Positions 1 through 6,237 are shown, numbered from the stretch's first letter. The stretch is DNA of 14,764 nt from Salinirussus sp. (GCA_028275005.1 JAQCNN010000065.1:1-14764), one strand, 5' to 3'. Made by a program: numbers and translations. The notes: a model not told the origin generated them from the letters alone.

Positions 1-27
1 TGCCGGCTGTACGTCTGTAACGAATCT

Positions 28-45
28 CGCGACCCCGGGGTCGCG
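28..45. repeat. Perfect 18-base palindrome
   Basis: CGCGACCCC is followed directly by its reverse complement GGGGTCGCG with no spacer. It lies in the open stretch beyond the stop of the lipoprotein frame. It could form a cruciform or bind a dimeric protein, or it may simply be coding sequence. Confidence 0.6.
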
Positions 46-60
46 GATATCTTCAAACAG

Positions 61-216
61 TTACAGCCAGCAGTATGACTCGTCGAGGGCGTTCGTCACG
101 AACACCTCCAGTTGTGGCTTGTGGGCGGTGGACTCATCACCGAAAGCCGACGGACAGCCAGCGAGCACCCCCACACCGACCGAAATACCCCCGGCGAGGG
201 ACTGACGTCGGTTCAT
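61..216 (-). CDS. Short haloarchaeal lipoprotein, probably an interrupted gene
   Basis: This 51-residue reading frame starts MNRRQSLAGG and has a lipobox, LAGC, ending at Cys21. That predicts export (the arginine pair at residues 3-4 would suit the Tat route common in haloarchaea) and lipid anchoring on the outer face of the membrane. The mature part contains LEVFVTNALDES, the style of the beta-sandwich domain of many haloarchaeal lipoproteins, and then meets a TAA at 61-63. The same frame stays open from 60 to the window edge and reads LFEDIRDPGVARFVTDVQPA, which looks like a natural continuation. I therefore suspect a nonsense mutation or a sequencing error in a longer gene. A TATA-like box at 241-246 lies 27 bases upstream and supports the start at 216. 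The gene diverges from tyrA. The exact family is not recognised. Confidence 0.55.
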   Translation of the reverse strand: MNRRQSLAGGISVGVGVLAGCPSAFGDESTAHKPQLEVFVTNALDESYCWL

Positions 217-240
217 ACGGGACGGTCCGCTGCCACCGGG

Positions 241-246
241 GAAAGG
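241..246 (-). promoter_or_regulatory. TATA-like box of the lipoprotein gene
   Basis: On the minus strand the sequence reads CCTTTC about 27 bases before the ATG at 216, the spacing of a leaderless haloarchaeal transcript. It is the main support for that start. Confidence 0.4.
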
Positions 247-332
247 ATGCTGGAGGGCAAAAGGGCCGTTTGTCCCTCTCCGGAGGCAGCCCCTGGCGGT
301 CCGACAGCCACAGGGCCCGACCGACCGAACGG

Positions 333-338
333 TTTTTT
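333..338 (+). promoter_or_regulatory. TATA-like box of tyrA
   Basis: A TTTTTT run in GC-rich surroundings is centred about 28 bases before the ATG at 364. It favours that ATG over in-frame ATGs farther upstream, such as 112. Confidence 0.45.
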
Positions 339-363
339 CCCGGGCGCGGGCAACCGACGGTCG

Positions 364-1095
364 ATGAACGGACTCGTGGTCGGGGCCGGCGAGATGGGGC
401 GGTGGCTCGCCGACGTGCTCGGGGAGGCGGGCTTCGAGGTTGCGGTCACGGATGTCGACCCGGCCGTCGCGGCGGCCGCCGCCGACGTGAGCCAGGGGCT
501 CCGGGCGGTCCCGGTCGAGGGCGAGGAGCGGTTTGACCTGGTCTGTGTGGCGGTCCCGGTCCCCGCAGCCGAGGAGGCCATCGCCGCGGCCGCGCCGCGG
601 GGCGACCGGGCGCTACTGGATGTGACGGGGACGATGGCCGACCCCGTGACTGCGATGCGGGAACACGCGCCGGACCGCGAGCGGGTGAGCCTCCACCCCC
701 TGTTTGCGGCCGACGCCGAGCCTGGAAACGTCGCTGTCGTCCCGGACTCGGCCGGGCCTGTCACCGATACCGTCCGCGAGACGCTGGCCGGCCGGGACAA
801 CCATCTCTTCGAGACGACGCCTGCCGAACACGACCGGGCGATGGAGACGGTCCAGACGCGTGTCCACGCCGCCGTCCTCGCCTACGGGCTCGCCGCCGAG
901 GAGGTCCCCGAGGAGTTCCACACCCCGGTCTCGGCCGGTCTCACGGAGCTCGTCGAGCGGGTGACCGGCGGAGACGGCCGCGTCTACGCCGATATTCAGG
1001 CGGCCTTCGGGGGGGCGGAGGCGGTTGCCGAGGCCGCGCGTCGGGTCGCCGAGGCCGACCGCGAAACCTTCCGCCGGCTCTACGAGGAGGCATGA
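364..1095 (+). CDS. tyrA: Prephenate dehydrogenase (TyrA family)
   Basis: The product oxidatively decarboxylates prephenate to 4-hydroxyphenylpyruvate in tyrosine synthesis, in the cytoplasm. The 243-residue protein opens with a Rossmann dinucleotide fold, GAGEMG at residues 7-12. It also carries the TyrA landmarks SLHPLFA around His111 and HDRAMETVQTRVH from His156, which matches the family pattern of HD, then M, Q and a later H. The length fits a single-domain archaeal TyrA without fused chorismate mutase; that enzyme is encoded separately by aroQ in this window. The ATG at 364 is chosen because the Rossmann motif follows at once and a T-rich promoter box lies 26-31 bases upstream. The stop overlaps the next gene by four bases (ATGA), so the two are probably co-transcribed. 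Confidence 0.9.
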   Translation: MNGLVVGAGEMGRWLADVLGEAGFEVAVTDVDPAVAAAAADVSQGLRAVPVEGEERFDLVCVAVPVPAAEEAIAAAAPRGDRALLDVTGTMADPVTAMREHAPDRERVSLHPLFAADAEPGNVAVVPDSAGPVTDTVRETLAGRDNHLFETTPAEHDRAMETVQTRVHAAVLAYGLAAEEVPEEFHTPVSAGLTELVERVTGGDGRVYADIQAAFGGAEAVAEAARRVAEADRETFRRLYEEA

Positions 1096-2558
1096 ACGGG
1101 CAACAGCGCCAGGAGGTGCTCGACAACGCCCGCTACCTCCGGCAGGTCCGCCCGCTCGACCCCGAGGAGATCGCCGACTACGTCGAGGGCCAGCCCCACC
1201 CCGCTGCCGTCCGACAGGTGTTGCGCGAGCACGCCGTCGAGCTGAGCCTGCTGGAACGCGAGGACGACACGTTCGTCCCCGTCGAGGAGGGTGAGAGAGG
1301 CCAGGACAACCGGGGGCACCAGGGCAGCGGCGAAGGGGACCGGCTGGTCGGTGCGCTCCCGGAACGGTACGGCCGCCAGGTGGCGGACCTGCTCGTCGAC
1401 GAACTGGGGGCCGGCTGGCCCGACGGCGACTCCGGCGACCGCCTGCGCGAGCGGGTCCGGGCGTTCAAATCGAGCTACCTCCACGACGAGCCCGTCGAGT
1501 ACGACCGGCTGACCGCGCTCGGCTACGCCATCTACCACCTCCCCGCCTACTACGCGACGGTCCAGTACGTCCTCGCCGAACTCGCGGCCGACGACCTGCT
1601 CTCCGCGGAGTTGCGGGTCCTCGATGTCGGCGCGGGTGTGGGTGGGCCGGCGCTCGGTCTTCAGGACTTCCTGCCGGAGGGGACACTAGTCGACTACCAC
1701 GCCGTCGAGCCCAGCGCGGCAGCCGACGTGCTGCGTCAGCTCCTCGACGGGACCGGGCGGAACTTTCACACGACCGTCCACCGTGACCGTGCGGAGACTT
1801 TGGACCCGGGGTGTGCGGGGGCGGTCGACCTCCTGCTCTTTGCGAACGTCCTCTCGGAGCTGGACGACGCCGCCGGGACCCTCACCCGGTATCTCGACGC
1901 ACTCGCCGAGGGCGGGACCGCGGTCGCGCTAGCCCCGGCCGACCGCGAGACGGCCATCCACCTCCGGGACGTCGAGCGCGCGGTCGAGGCGACGGGCGCG
2001 AGTGTCTACGCGCCGACGCTACGTCTGTGGCCCGGCGAACAGCCCGCCGGGGAGTGCTGGTCGTTCGACCGTAGACCCGACCTCGACCGCCCGGCCCTCC
2101 AGCGCCGTCTCGACGAGGGTGACCGCGGCACAGCGGCCGACACCCCCTCGGGGCGCTCGCCGGGTGACGGCGAGTTCGTCAACGTCGACGTCCAGTACGC
2201 CTACAGCCTGCTCCGGGTGGACGGCCGCGAGCGCGTCTCCTTCACGCCGGACCCCGACCGCGTGGCGAGGATGGCCGACACCGAGACCCACGTCACCGAC
2301 CGGGTGGACTGTGTCGGGGTGAAGCTCAGCCGGGACCTCGGCTCCGGAAATCCGCTCTTTCTGGTCGGGGACGGCAGCGAACGGGTCGACCACTTTGCCG
2401 TGTTGACCGAGTCCACGACGCTGAATCGCACGCTCGAGACCGCCGACTACGGTGCAGTCCTGTGGTTCGAGAACGTTCTGGTGCTCTGGAACGACGACGA
2501 GGGGGCGTACAACCTGGTAGCCGACAGTCAGACAGTTATCGACCCGGTCACACGGTAG
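1092..2558 (+). CDS. Rsm22-family SAM-dependent methyltransferase-like protein
   Basis: The 488-residue protein resembles the small-ribosomal-subunit Rsm22 (METTL17-like) family. Residues 1 to about 75 look like a small helical or winged-helix domain. A helical stretch around FKSSYLHDEPVEYDRLTALG leads into a class I methyltransferase fold with SAM motif I, VLDVGAGVGG, at residues 176-185. Further motifs are LLLFANVLSELDD and YAPTLRLWPGE. The C-terminal part, from about VNVDVQYAYSLLR, forms a separate beta-rich domain. The family is linked to small-subunit ribosome assembly, and catalytic activity is uncertain even in well-studied members. Where many Rsm22 proteins carry a cysteine cluster before a WCHF-like motif, only Cys322 (ECWSF) remains here. 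The start overlaps the tyrA stop. The region between about 2090 and 2165 encodes a low-complexity acidic linker. Confidence 0.75.
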   Translation: MNGQQRQEVLDNARYLRQVRPLDPEEIADYVEGQPHPAAVRQVLREHAVELSLLEREDDTFVPVEEGERGQDNRGHQGSGEGDRLVGALPERYGRQVADLLVDELGAGWPDGDSGDRLRERVRAFKSSYLHDEPVEYDRLTALGYAIYHLPAYYATVQYVLAELAADDLLSAELRVLDVGAGVGGPALGLQDFLPEGTLVDYHAVEPSAAADVLRQLLDGTGRNFHTTVHRDRAETLDPGCAGAVDLLLFANVLSELDDAAGTLTRYLDALAEGGTAVALAPADRETAIHLRDVERAVEATGASVYAPTLRLWPGEQPAGECWSFDRRPDLDRPALQRRLDEGDRGTAADTPSGRSPGDGEFVNVDVQYAYSLLRVDGRERVSFTPDPDRVARMADTETHVTDRVDCVGVKLSRDLGSGNPLFLVGDGSERVDHFAVLTESTTLNRTLETADYGAVLWFENVLVLWNDDEGAYNLVADSQTVIDPVTR

Positions 2559-2613
2559 CCGGCCCGGCGCTGCTCTCGGCCCCGCCACCCCCTGGCAGGC
2601 AGGAGGGGTACCC

Positions 2614-2617
2614 TTTT
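2614..2617 (+). promoter_or_regulatory. TATA-like box of surE
   Basis: TTTT in CCCTTTTGCGG is centred about 26 bases before the ATG at 2642. This suggests surE has its own leaderless promoter although it follows the tyrA pair closely. Confidence 0.45.
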
Positions 2618-2641
2618 GCGGCTTCCGGCCGCAACGAGTTC

Positions 2642-3424
2642 ATGGACGACCCTACGATCCTGCTGACCAACGACGACGGGATCGACGCCGCCGGGATCCG
2701 GGCGCTGTACGACGCGCTCGGCGAGGTCGGCGATGTGACTGCTGTCGCCCCGGCTGACGACCAGAGCGCCGTCGGGCGCGCGCTCTCGTACTCGATGACG
2801 GTCCACGAGCGGGGGATCGGCTACGCCATCCAGGGCACCCCCGGTGACTGTATTATCGCGGGCCTGGAGGCGCTGGTGCCCGACGCCGACCTCGTTGTCG
2901 CCGGCTGTAACGAGGGGGCGAACCTCGGCGCACACACGCTTGGCCGGTCGGGAACGGTCAGCGCGGCCGTCGAGGCGACGTTCTTCGACGTGCCCGCCAT
3001 CGCCGTCTCGATGTACTACCCCGTCGAGAATGACATCTCGCTCGCGGATGTCGACCCCGACCCCGGGCTGTTCGCGGAGGCCGAGCGGGTCGCGGCCTAC
3101 CTCGCAGACCACGCCCACGGTGCCGGGGTCTTCGAGCAGGCCGACTACCTGAACGTGAACGTCCCCGTTCCCGAGCGCGCAACGGGGGAGATGCGTGTCA
3201 CTCACCCCTCCGAGGTCCACATGCTCGAGGCCAAACAGGACGGTGCGGAGATCGAGCTGACCGACCCGATCTGGGAGCTGATGTCCGGCGGAGAGGTCCC
3301 CGACCCCCAGGGGACCGACCGTCGGGCCGTGCTGGACGGTCACACCAGCGTCTCACCGCTGACCGCCCCCCACTCCACCGAGCGCCACGAGGCCCTCGAC
3401 GCACTGGCCGAGACCTACAACTGA
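2642..3424 (+). CDS. surE: 5'/3'-nucleotidase SurE
   Basis: SurE removes phosphate from nucleoside 5'- and 3'-monophosphates with a divalent metal, in the cytoplasm. The 260-residue protein has the N-terminal signature LLTNDDG, with the metal-binding pair Asp11-Asp12. Ser42 in APADDQSAVG and Asn90 in AGCNEGANLG correspond to the other metal ligands of characterised SurE. RSGTVSAAVEA follows, as in the family. In most SurE proteins the residue pair before the metal asparagine is Gly-Ile or similar; here it is Gly-Cys. The start at 2642 gives the family length and lies 26 bases after a TATA-like box; an upstream extension from 2462 would overlap the previous gene. The gene converges with vapC and, in the presumed ancestral order, with aroQ. 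Confidence 0.95.
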   Translation: MDDPTILLTNDDGIDAAGIRALYDALGEVGDVTAVAPADDQSAVGRALSYSMTVHERGIGYAIQGTPGDCIIAGLEALVPDADLVVAGCNEGANLGAHTLGRSGTVSAAVEATFFDVPAIAVSMYYPVENDISLADVDPDPGLFAEAERVAAYLADHAHGAGVFEQADYLNVNVPVPERATGEMRVTHPSEVHMLEAKQDGAEIELTDPIWELMSGGEVPDPQGTDRRAVLDGHTSVSPLTAPHSTERHEALDALAETYN

Positions 3425-3426
3425 GG

Positions 3427-3443
3427 ACGGCCCCGACGGCCGT
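3427..3443 (+). terminator. Stem-loop just after surE
   Basis: ACGGCC and GGCCGT flank a five-base loop, three bases after the surE stop. No T-run follows directly, so whether it terminates transcription or only protects the 3' end is unclear. Confidence 0.3.
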
Positions 3444-3541
3444 GATGAGCCCGCACGTCCCGACGACACCCGTCAGCCCGGGGTCTGCACGTCACCGGGC
3501 ACACCGTTCCCCGGGGGGTAGCGCAAACTGCTGTCGTGCCC

Positions 3542-3574
3542 TCAGCGTGACTCCCGCTGTTCGACCTTGTTCAG
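3542..3574 (-). pseudogene. Orphan copy of the aroQ 3' end (attachment-site-like repeat)
   Basis: On the minus strand this encodes LNKVEQRESR and then TGA, the same ten residues that end the intact chorismate mutase, but with codons CTG, AAG, GTC, TCA and CGC in place of TTG, AAA, GTT, TCT and CGG. Upstream sequence (3575 onward) is unrelated to aroQ. It is best read as the original end of the gene, displaced when the vapBC-bearing DNA entered. No promoter or independent gene function is likely. Confidence 0.8.
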
Positions 3575-3718
3575 GTAGGTTAAATCCATGATAAATTCGC
3601 ATGAAAATTGTCATCCGACTCACTCTCAGGATATCGAATACGGGCGTAACGGACATCCTATTGCTGCCGCATATAAAAGAAGGAACTCCCTCATTCTACA
3701 GGCCACTGTTTGGATCGG
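3575..3718. other. A/T-richer non-coding flank of the inserted element
   Basis: No convincing gene is seen here. The stretch contains ATATAAAAG (about 3670-3678), a TATA-like match on the plus strand with no sizeable gene following it on that strand. It lies downstream of vapC and may hold degraded element sequence. Confidence 0.4.
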
Positions 3719-4135
3719 CTAGACCGTGTCGAACGAGTTGATCACGTTGCTCGTCGAGTGGGCCCCAACGACATCCTGTTCCTCGAAGTCGGAGTCGTCG
3801 CTCCAAATATCGGCATCGGTGGCGAGGGCACATGCCAGGTACAACACGTCGTCGGGATCAGTATCGCCAATCGCCTCTTCGGCCTGCTCGATATACGGAT
3901 AGAACTCGCTGGCGGGAACGACTTCGATATACTGGAAGAGGAGATCAATAAACTGTGCGACTCGATCTGGAGTCATCCCTGACTTCTCGACGATCAGCTC
4001 CTCGTAGTTCCCGATTTCGTCGTGGACGAACTCGGGTGTAAAGAGATCGGGTTCGAGCGTAACGATGAGTTCGCGGGTTTTCGAGTCAGCAATGAGTGCG
4101 GAGATGACGACGTTGGCATCGACAACCAGCTTCAT
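3719..4135 (-). CDS. vapC: PIN-domain ribonuclease toxin (VapC-like)
   Basis: The 138-residue protein is a PIN-domain protein, the nuclease fold of VapC toxins that cleave RNA with a metal ion. It starts MKLVVDANVVISALI, with the first catalytic aspartate at Asp6. Glu40 (VHDEI), Asp95-Asp96 in TDPDDVLYLACALA and Asp114/Asp116 in WSDDSDF fit the other acidic positions. Length is normal for the family. It starts nine bases after the stop of the ribbon-helix-helix gene vapB, so the two form a toxin-antitoxin operon. It sits inside the segment bounded by the duplicated aroQ tail and has more A/T-ending codons than its neighbours, consistent with acquisition by transfer. The RNA target cannot be inferred. 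Confidence 0.85.
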   Translation of the reverse strand: MKLVVDANVVISALIADSKTRELIVTLEPDLFTPEFVHDEIGNYEELIVEKSGMTPDRVAQFIDLLFQYIEVVPASEFYPYIEQAEEAIGDTDPDDVLYLACALATDADIWSDDSDFEEQDVVGAHSTSNVINSFDTV

Positions 4136-4144
4136 CCGTCGAGA

Positions 4145-4375
4145 TTACTCCGACTCTTCTTCGACGCGTTGGCGTGCGCTCTCGTTGATTTTGTCAGCGA
4201 TTTCGGCGACGTCACTCTCGGTGAGTTCGCTCTTGGACGTCAGCTCGTCCATCACGTCGAGCGTCTCGATCTTCTCTTGGATAGCCTGGCGGGTGACCTC
4301 GCTCCAGTTGATCTCCGGATGTTTCTCCATCCGCTCTTTGAGGTCGTCGTCGACGTTGACCGTGATGCTGGGCAT
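4145..4375 (-). CDS. vapB: Ribbon-helix-helix antitoxin (VapB-like)
   Basis: This 76-residue acidic protein begins MPSITVNVDDDLKERMEKHP, a beta-strand plus helix typical of CopG/Arc-type ribbon-helix-helix DNA-binding dimers. INWSEVTRQAIQEKI forms the second helix. The C-terminal half, rich in Glu, Ser and Lys, would wrap around and inhibit the PIN toxin encoded next. Antitoxins of this kind usually repress their own operon by binding near the promoter. The ATG at 4375 is chosen over an in-frame start at 4447 because an AATATT box lies about 27 bases upstream and the motif begins at once. Family assignment rests on pattern and on pairing with the PIN gene. Confidence 0.8.
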   Translation of the reverse strand: MPSITVNVDDDLKERMEKHPEINWSEVTRQAIQEKIETLDVMDELTSKSELTESDVAEIADKINESARQRVEEESE

Positions 4376-4612
4376 ACAGAAAACTATGGTGATACAGAAT
4401 ATTGTGTCTTTGGGTGAGAACAGTATCGAGGTACGGCAGTTAATCACGTGCCACGCTCTCGCCGACGCTGCGCGTATCGACAGGGTCGTTTACGGGATGA
4501 GAGTCCAATCTTCCGGTAACTCATCGACCCCGACAGAACGTGAAGGCGTCTCCAAAAAAGGCTCGGCGCGTCTATATCGGCGATAGAGAACCTAATACGC
4601 TCTTTTAGAACG
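4376..4612. other. Unassigned A/T-richer region between vapB and aroQ
   Basis: Apart from the vapB promoter, no gene is supported. Short frames exist on both strands but resemble no family I know and lack good starts. Minus-strand fragments such as DELPEDWTLIP, followed by a stop, could be decayed coding sequence of the inserted element, possibly a lost partner or recombinase, but this is only a guess. Confidence 0.4.
4399..4404 (-). promoter_or_regulatory. TATA-like box of the vapBC operon
   Basis: AATATT is centred about 27 bases upstream of the vapB ATG, fitting a leaderless transcript. The antitoxin dimer probably binds around this site to repress the pair; no clear inverted repeat was found. 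Confidence 0.5.
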
Positions 4613-4645
4613 CTACCGAGACTCCCGCTGTTCAACTTTGTTCAA
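4613..4645 (-). repeat. aroQ tail, second copy of the direct repeat
   Basis: This is the end of the intact gene and partner of the orphan copy at 3542-3574, 1071 bases away in the same orientation. Mismatches fall mostly at third codon positions and the stop codon, so the encoded tail is conserved. Confidence 0.8.
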
Positions 4646-4903
4646 CTCGATGAGGAGCCGGAAGATCGCCTTGACGAGGTTGGCGTCGACGTCGAACTGC
4701 TCGGCGTTGTCGCCGGCCCGGTCCATCACCTGCTGTTCCTGCTGTTCGTCGGTCGTCGGTAACCCTCGCTCGGCTTTCACCCCGGCGATGGTGTCGGCGA
4801 CGTACGTCCGTCGCGCGATGAGTTCGACGATCTCGCGGTCGATCCCGCGTATCTCGGTGCGCAGTTCCTCAAGATCCATCTCCTCGGGCGTCTGGTCGCT
4901 CAT
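4613..4903 (-). CDS. aroQ: Chorismate mutase, AroQ class
   Basis: The 96-residue all-helical enzyme rearranges chorismate to prephenate, the branch point to phenylalanine and tyrosine. LEELRTEIRGIDREIVELIARR is the long first helix, holding the conserved arginine and Asp-x-x-Ile/Leu pattern. The next helix carries arginine and lysine residues (RRTYVADTIAGVKAERG), and the C-terminal helix ends LIELNKVEQRESR. Length is normal for a stand-alone archaeal enzyme. It starts 25 bases after the aroK stop and is probably in the same transcript. The last eleven codons differ in style from the rest (TTG, AAA, GTT, TCT, TAG) and are duplicated at 3542-3574, so the present 3' end seems to come from the inserted vapBC element. 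The protein sequence is unchanged over those residues. Confidence 0.9.
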   Translation of the reverse strand: MSDQTPEEMDLEELRTEIRGIDREIVELIARRTYVADTIAGVKAERGLPTTDEQQEQQVMDRAGDNAEQFDVDANLVKAIFRLLIELNKVEQRESR

Positions 4904-4928
4904 CGTCGTCGTGGTCTGTCGGTATTGC

Positions 4929-5780
4929 TCATTGTACTCGTGTCCCCTCCGTCTGTGTGGTCGTCAGCCAGGTCCTGCCGTCGTACTCTGCCCAGCGCTC
5001 GGCGACCTCCGCCAGGGCTTGCTGCGTGCCGACCGCGGTGTAGCTGGGGCCGGTCCCCGACAGTGACACGCCCGTGACCCGGTCCATGGCCGCGACCACC
5101 GGGTCGGCCGGAAACTCCAGGGCAGCACAGAACGCCAGCCCGTTGACCGTCATCGCGGTCCCGAACTCCCCGTCCAGCGCCAGGTCCGCGACCAGGTCCG
5201 CGACCGGTGCGACCCGCCGGCAACGGGTCACGTCCGCGTCCGCGCTGTAGGCGCGCTCCGGCGGCGTGTAGACCAGGACCGCCCACTCGCGCTCGGCGCG
5301 GGCGAGCAGTTCGTCGGTCGTGTTGTCTGTGACTGTCACACCCCCCAGCATCGAGGCGCTGGCGTCGTCGAAGGCCCCGGTCACCGTGACACCCGCGTCG
5401 CGGGCGGCCTCGACACCGACCCGGGCCGCCTCCTCTCGCGCGACCTCGTCGGCCGCCCCCAGGGCGTCAAGCGTCGCCAACACCGTCGCGTTCGCCGCCG
5501 CACTCGAGGACTTTAGCCCCGAGGCCATCGGCACGTCGCTCTCGGTCCGGACGGTGCCGCCCTGACCGTCACCGAAGCGCTCGGTGACCCGTCTGAGACA
5601 GGTCTCGACGAGCTCCGTGTCGGCATCGGGCGCGCCCGCAACCGTCCCGTCGACGTCTGAGCCGGGGGCCAACTCTACCGTCGCCGTGGTGTACTCGTCG
5701 ATAGCGAACGCCGAGCCACGGCCGTTCGCGAGCGCGTTGAGGACCGTGCCCGCCGCGGGCGCCGCCGCCTGACCGTCCAT
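4929..5780 (-). CDS. aroK: Archaeal shikimate kinase (GHMP kinase family)
   Basis: The enzyme phosphorylates shikimate with ATP, the fifth step of the shikimate pathway. Archaea use a GHMP-family kinase unrelated to bacterial AroK, and this 283-residue protein has that type. GRGSAFAID lies near the N-terminus, the ATP-binding GHMP motif PMASGLKSSSAAANA spans residues 84-98, and the late glycine motif SGTGPSYTAVG lies near the C-terminus. The ATG at 5780 begins right before the conserved MDGQAAAPAAGTVLNALANG segment and lies 27 bases after a TATA-like box. A longer form from 5873 would overlap the divergent promoter. It is followed 25 bases later by aroQ, a natural pathway pairing. Confidence 0.93.
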   Translation of the reverse strand: MDGQAAAPAAGTVLNALANGRGSAFAIDEYTTATVELAPGSDVDGTVAGAPDADTELVETCLRRVTERFGDGQGGTVRTESDVPMASGLKSSSAAANATVLATLDALGAADEVAREEAARVGVEAARDAGVTVTGAFDDASASMLGGVTVTDNTTDELLARAEREWAVLVYTPPERAYSADADVTRCRRVAPVADLVADLALDGEFGTAMTVNGLAFCAALEFPADPVVAAMDRVTGVSLSGTGPSYTAVGTQQALAEVAERWAEYDGRTWLTTTQTEGTRVQ

Positions 5781-5803
5781 CGTGGGTGTGACTCCCGCGG
5801 CGC

Positions 5804-5811
5804 GGTATTTC
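5804..5811 (-). promoter_or_regulatory. TATA-like box of aroK-aroQ
   Basis: GAAATACC on the minus strand is centred about 27 bases before the aroK ATG, which supports the start at 5780. Confidence 0.45.
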
Positions 5812-5885
5812 ACCGTTGCGGAACGGACACCGGCCTCGCCCGCCCGGTGCGGAACGCACTTTGGCTCGCTCACCGAACCCCGGGT

Positions 5886-6167
5886 GTGTCAGACGGCGTT
5901 GGCGGTGATGAGCGGGCGGACACCCGCTCCGGTCACAGCGACGACACCGGCGACAGTAGGGACGCCGGGCAGTCGACGAGCGACGAGGCACTGCGCCGCC
6001 AGCAGCTGGTCGTCGGGACCGCCATCGCGTCGCTGAGCGGGATTGCTGTCGTCGTCGCCGGGCTCCAGCAGTTTCCCGGCGTGACCCCGATACTTCCCTT
6101 CGGCGTCGGGATGGTGACCACCGCGGCGACCTTCGCGGTGGTGTACGCGAGTGTCTCCGGTAGCTAA
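5886..6167 (+). CDS. Small two-helix membrane protein of unknown function
   Basis: With the GTG at 5886 the product has 93 residues. It has an acidic, Ser/Asp-rich N-terminal half (about residues 1-35), then two hydrophobic segments, roughly 41-60 (VVGTAIASLSGIAVVVAGL) and 68-88, joined by a short QQFPGVTP loop. This predicts a small integral membrane protein with both termini on one side, probably the cytoplasm. The alternative ATG at 5847 would add thirteen less plausible residues. A weak T-rich box at 5860-5864 lies about 24 bases before the GTG, which favours the shorter form. It diverges from aroK. I do not recognise a family beyond small haloarchaeal membrane proteins. Confidence 0.7.
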   Translation: MSDGVGGDERADTRSGHSDDTGDSRDAGQSTSDEALRRQQLVVGTAIASLSGIAVVVAGLQQFPGVTPILPFGVGMVTTAATFAVVYASVSGS

Positions 6168-6208
6168 CCCCGGGACCGCGGTCGCGGTGGCCGGCGACAT
6201 GGACGCCG

Positions 6209-6213
6209 TTTTA
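6209..6213 (+). promoter_or_regulatory. TATA-like box of the DUF5796-type gene
   Basis: TTTTA is centred about 27 bases before the ATG at 6238. It decides that start over an in-frame ATG at 6151, which overlaps the previous gene. Confidence 0.5.
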
Positions 6214-6237
6214 GGCGTCGACCGCCAACGGCCCGGT

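Larger units (their letters stand above)
3549..4633. mobile_element. Putative small integrated element carrying vapBC, inserted in the 3' end of aroQ
   Basis: The segment is bounded by an identical 14-base core, GACTCCCGCTGTTC, at 3549-3562 and 4620-4633. The core sits inside a longer imperfect duplication of the aroQ tail (26 of 33 bases match). The interior is visibly richer in A and T than the flanks and holds only vapB, vapC and two unassigned flanks (about 3575-3718 and 4376-4612). The intact aroQ ends in A/T-richer synonymous codons, while the orphan tail has GC-rich host-style codons, so the element appears to have supplied a replacement 3' end. No integrase, excisionase or replication gene is visible in about 1.07 kb. 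A remnant of a larger island, or an element mobilised by a recombinase elsewhere, would both fit. The exact crossover point within the core cannot be told. Confidence 0.7.

Noticed and set aside
112..363. N-terminal extension of TyrA from an upstream ATG
   Set aside because: The Rossmann motif starts right after 364, the promoter box at 333-338 lies inside the extension, and the extra residues are low-complexity.
2528..3343. Minus-strand open frame opposite surE
   Set aside because: SurE motifs on the plus strand are unambiguous, and the antisense frame lacks a promoter and any family pattern.
3665..3680. tRNA or tRNA fragment as attachment site for the vapBC insertion
   Set aside because: No cloverleaf or T-loop-like sequence is present at either end; the duplicated sequence is the protein-coding aroQ tail.
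3719..4375. CRISPR or classical defence island around vapBC
   Set aside because: There are no spaced repeats and no cas, restriction or other defence genes nearby; only the toxin-antitoxin pair is supported.
4065..4586. Plus-strand open frame across vapB and the start of vapC
   Set aside because: It is antisense to a well-formed toxin-antitoxin operon; its Ser/Leu-rich translation resembles no transposase or integrase I know.
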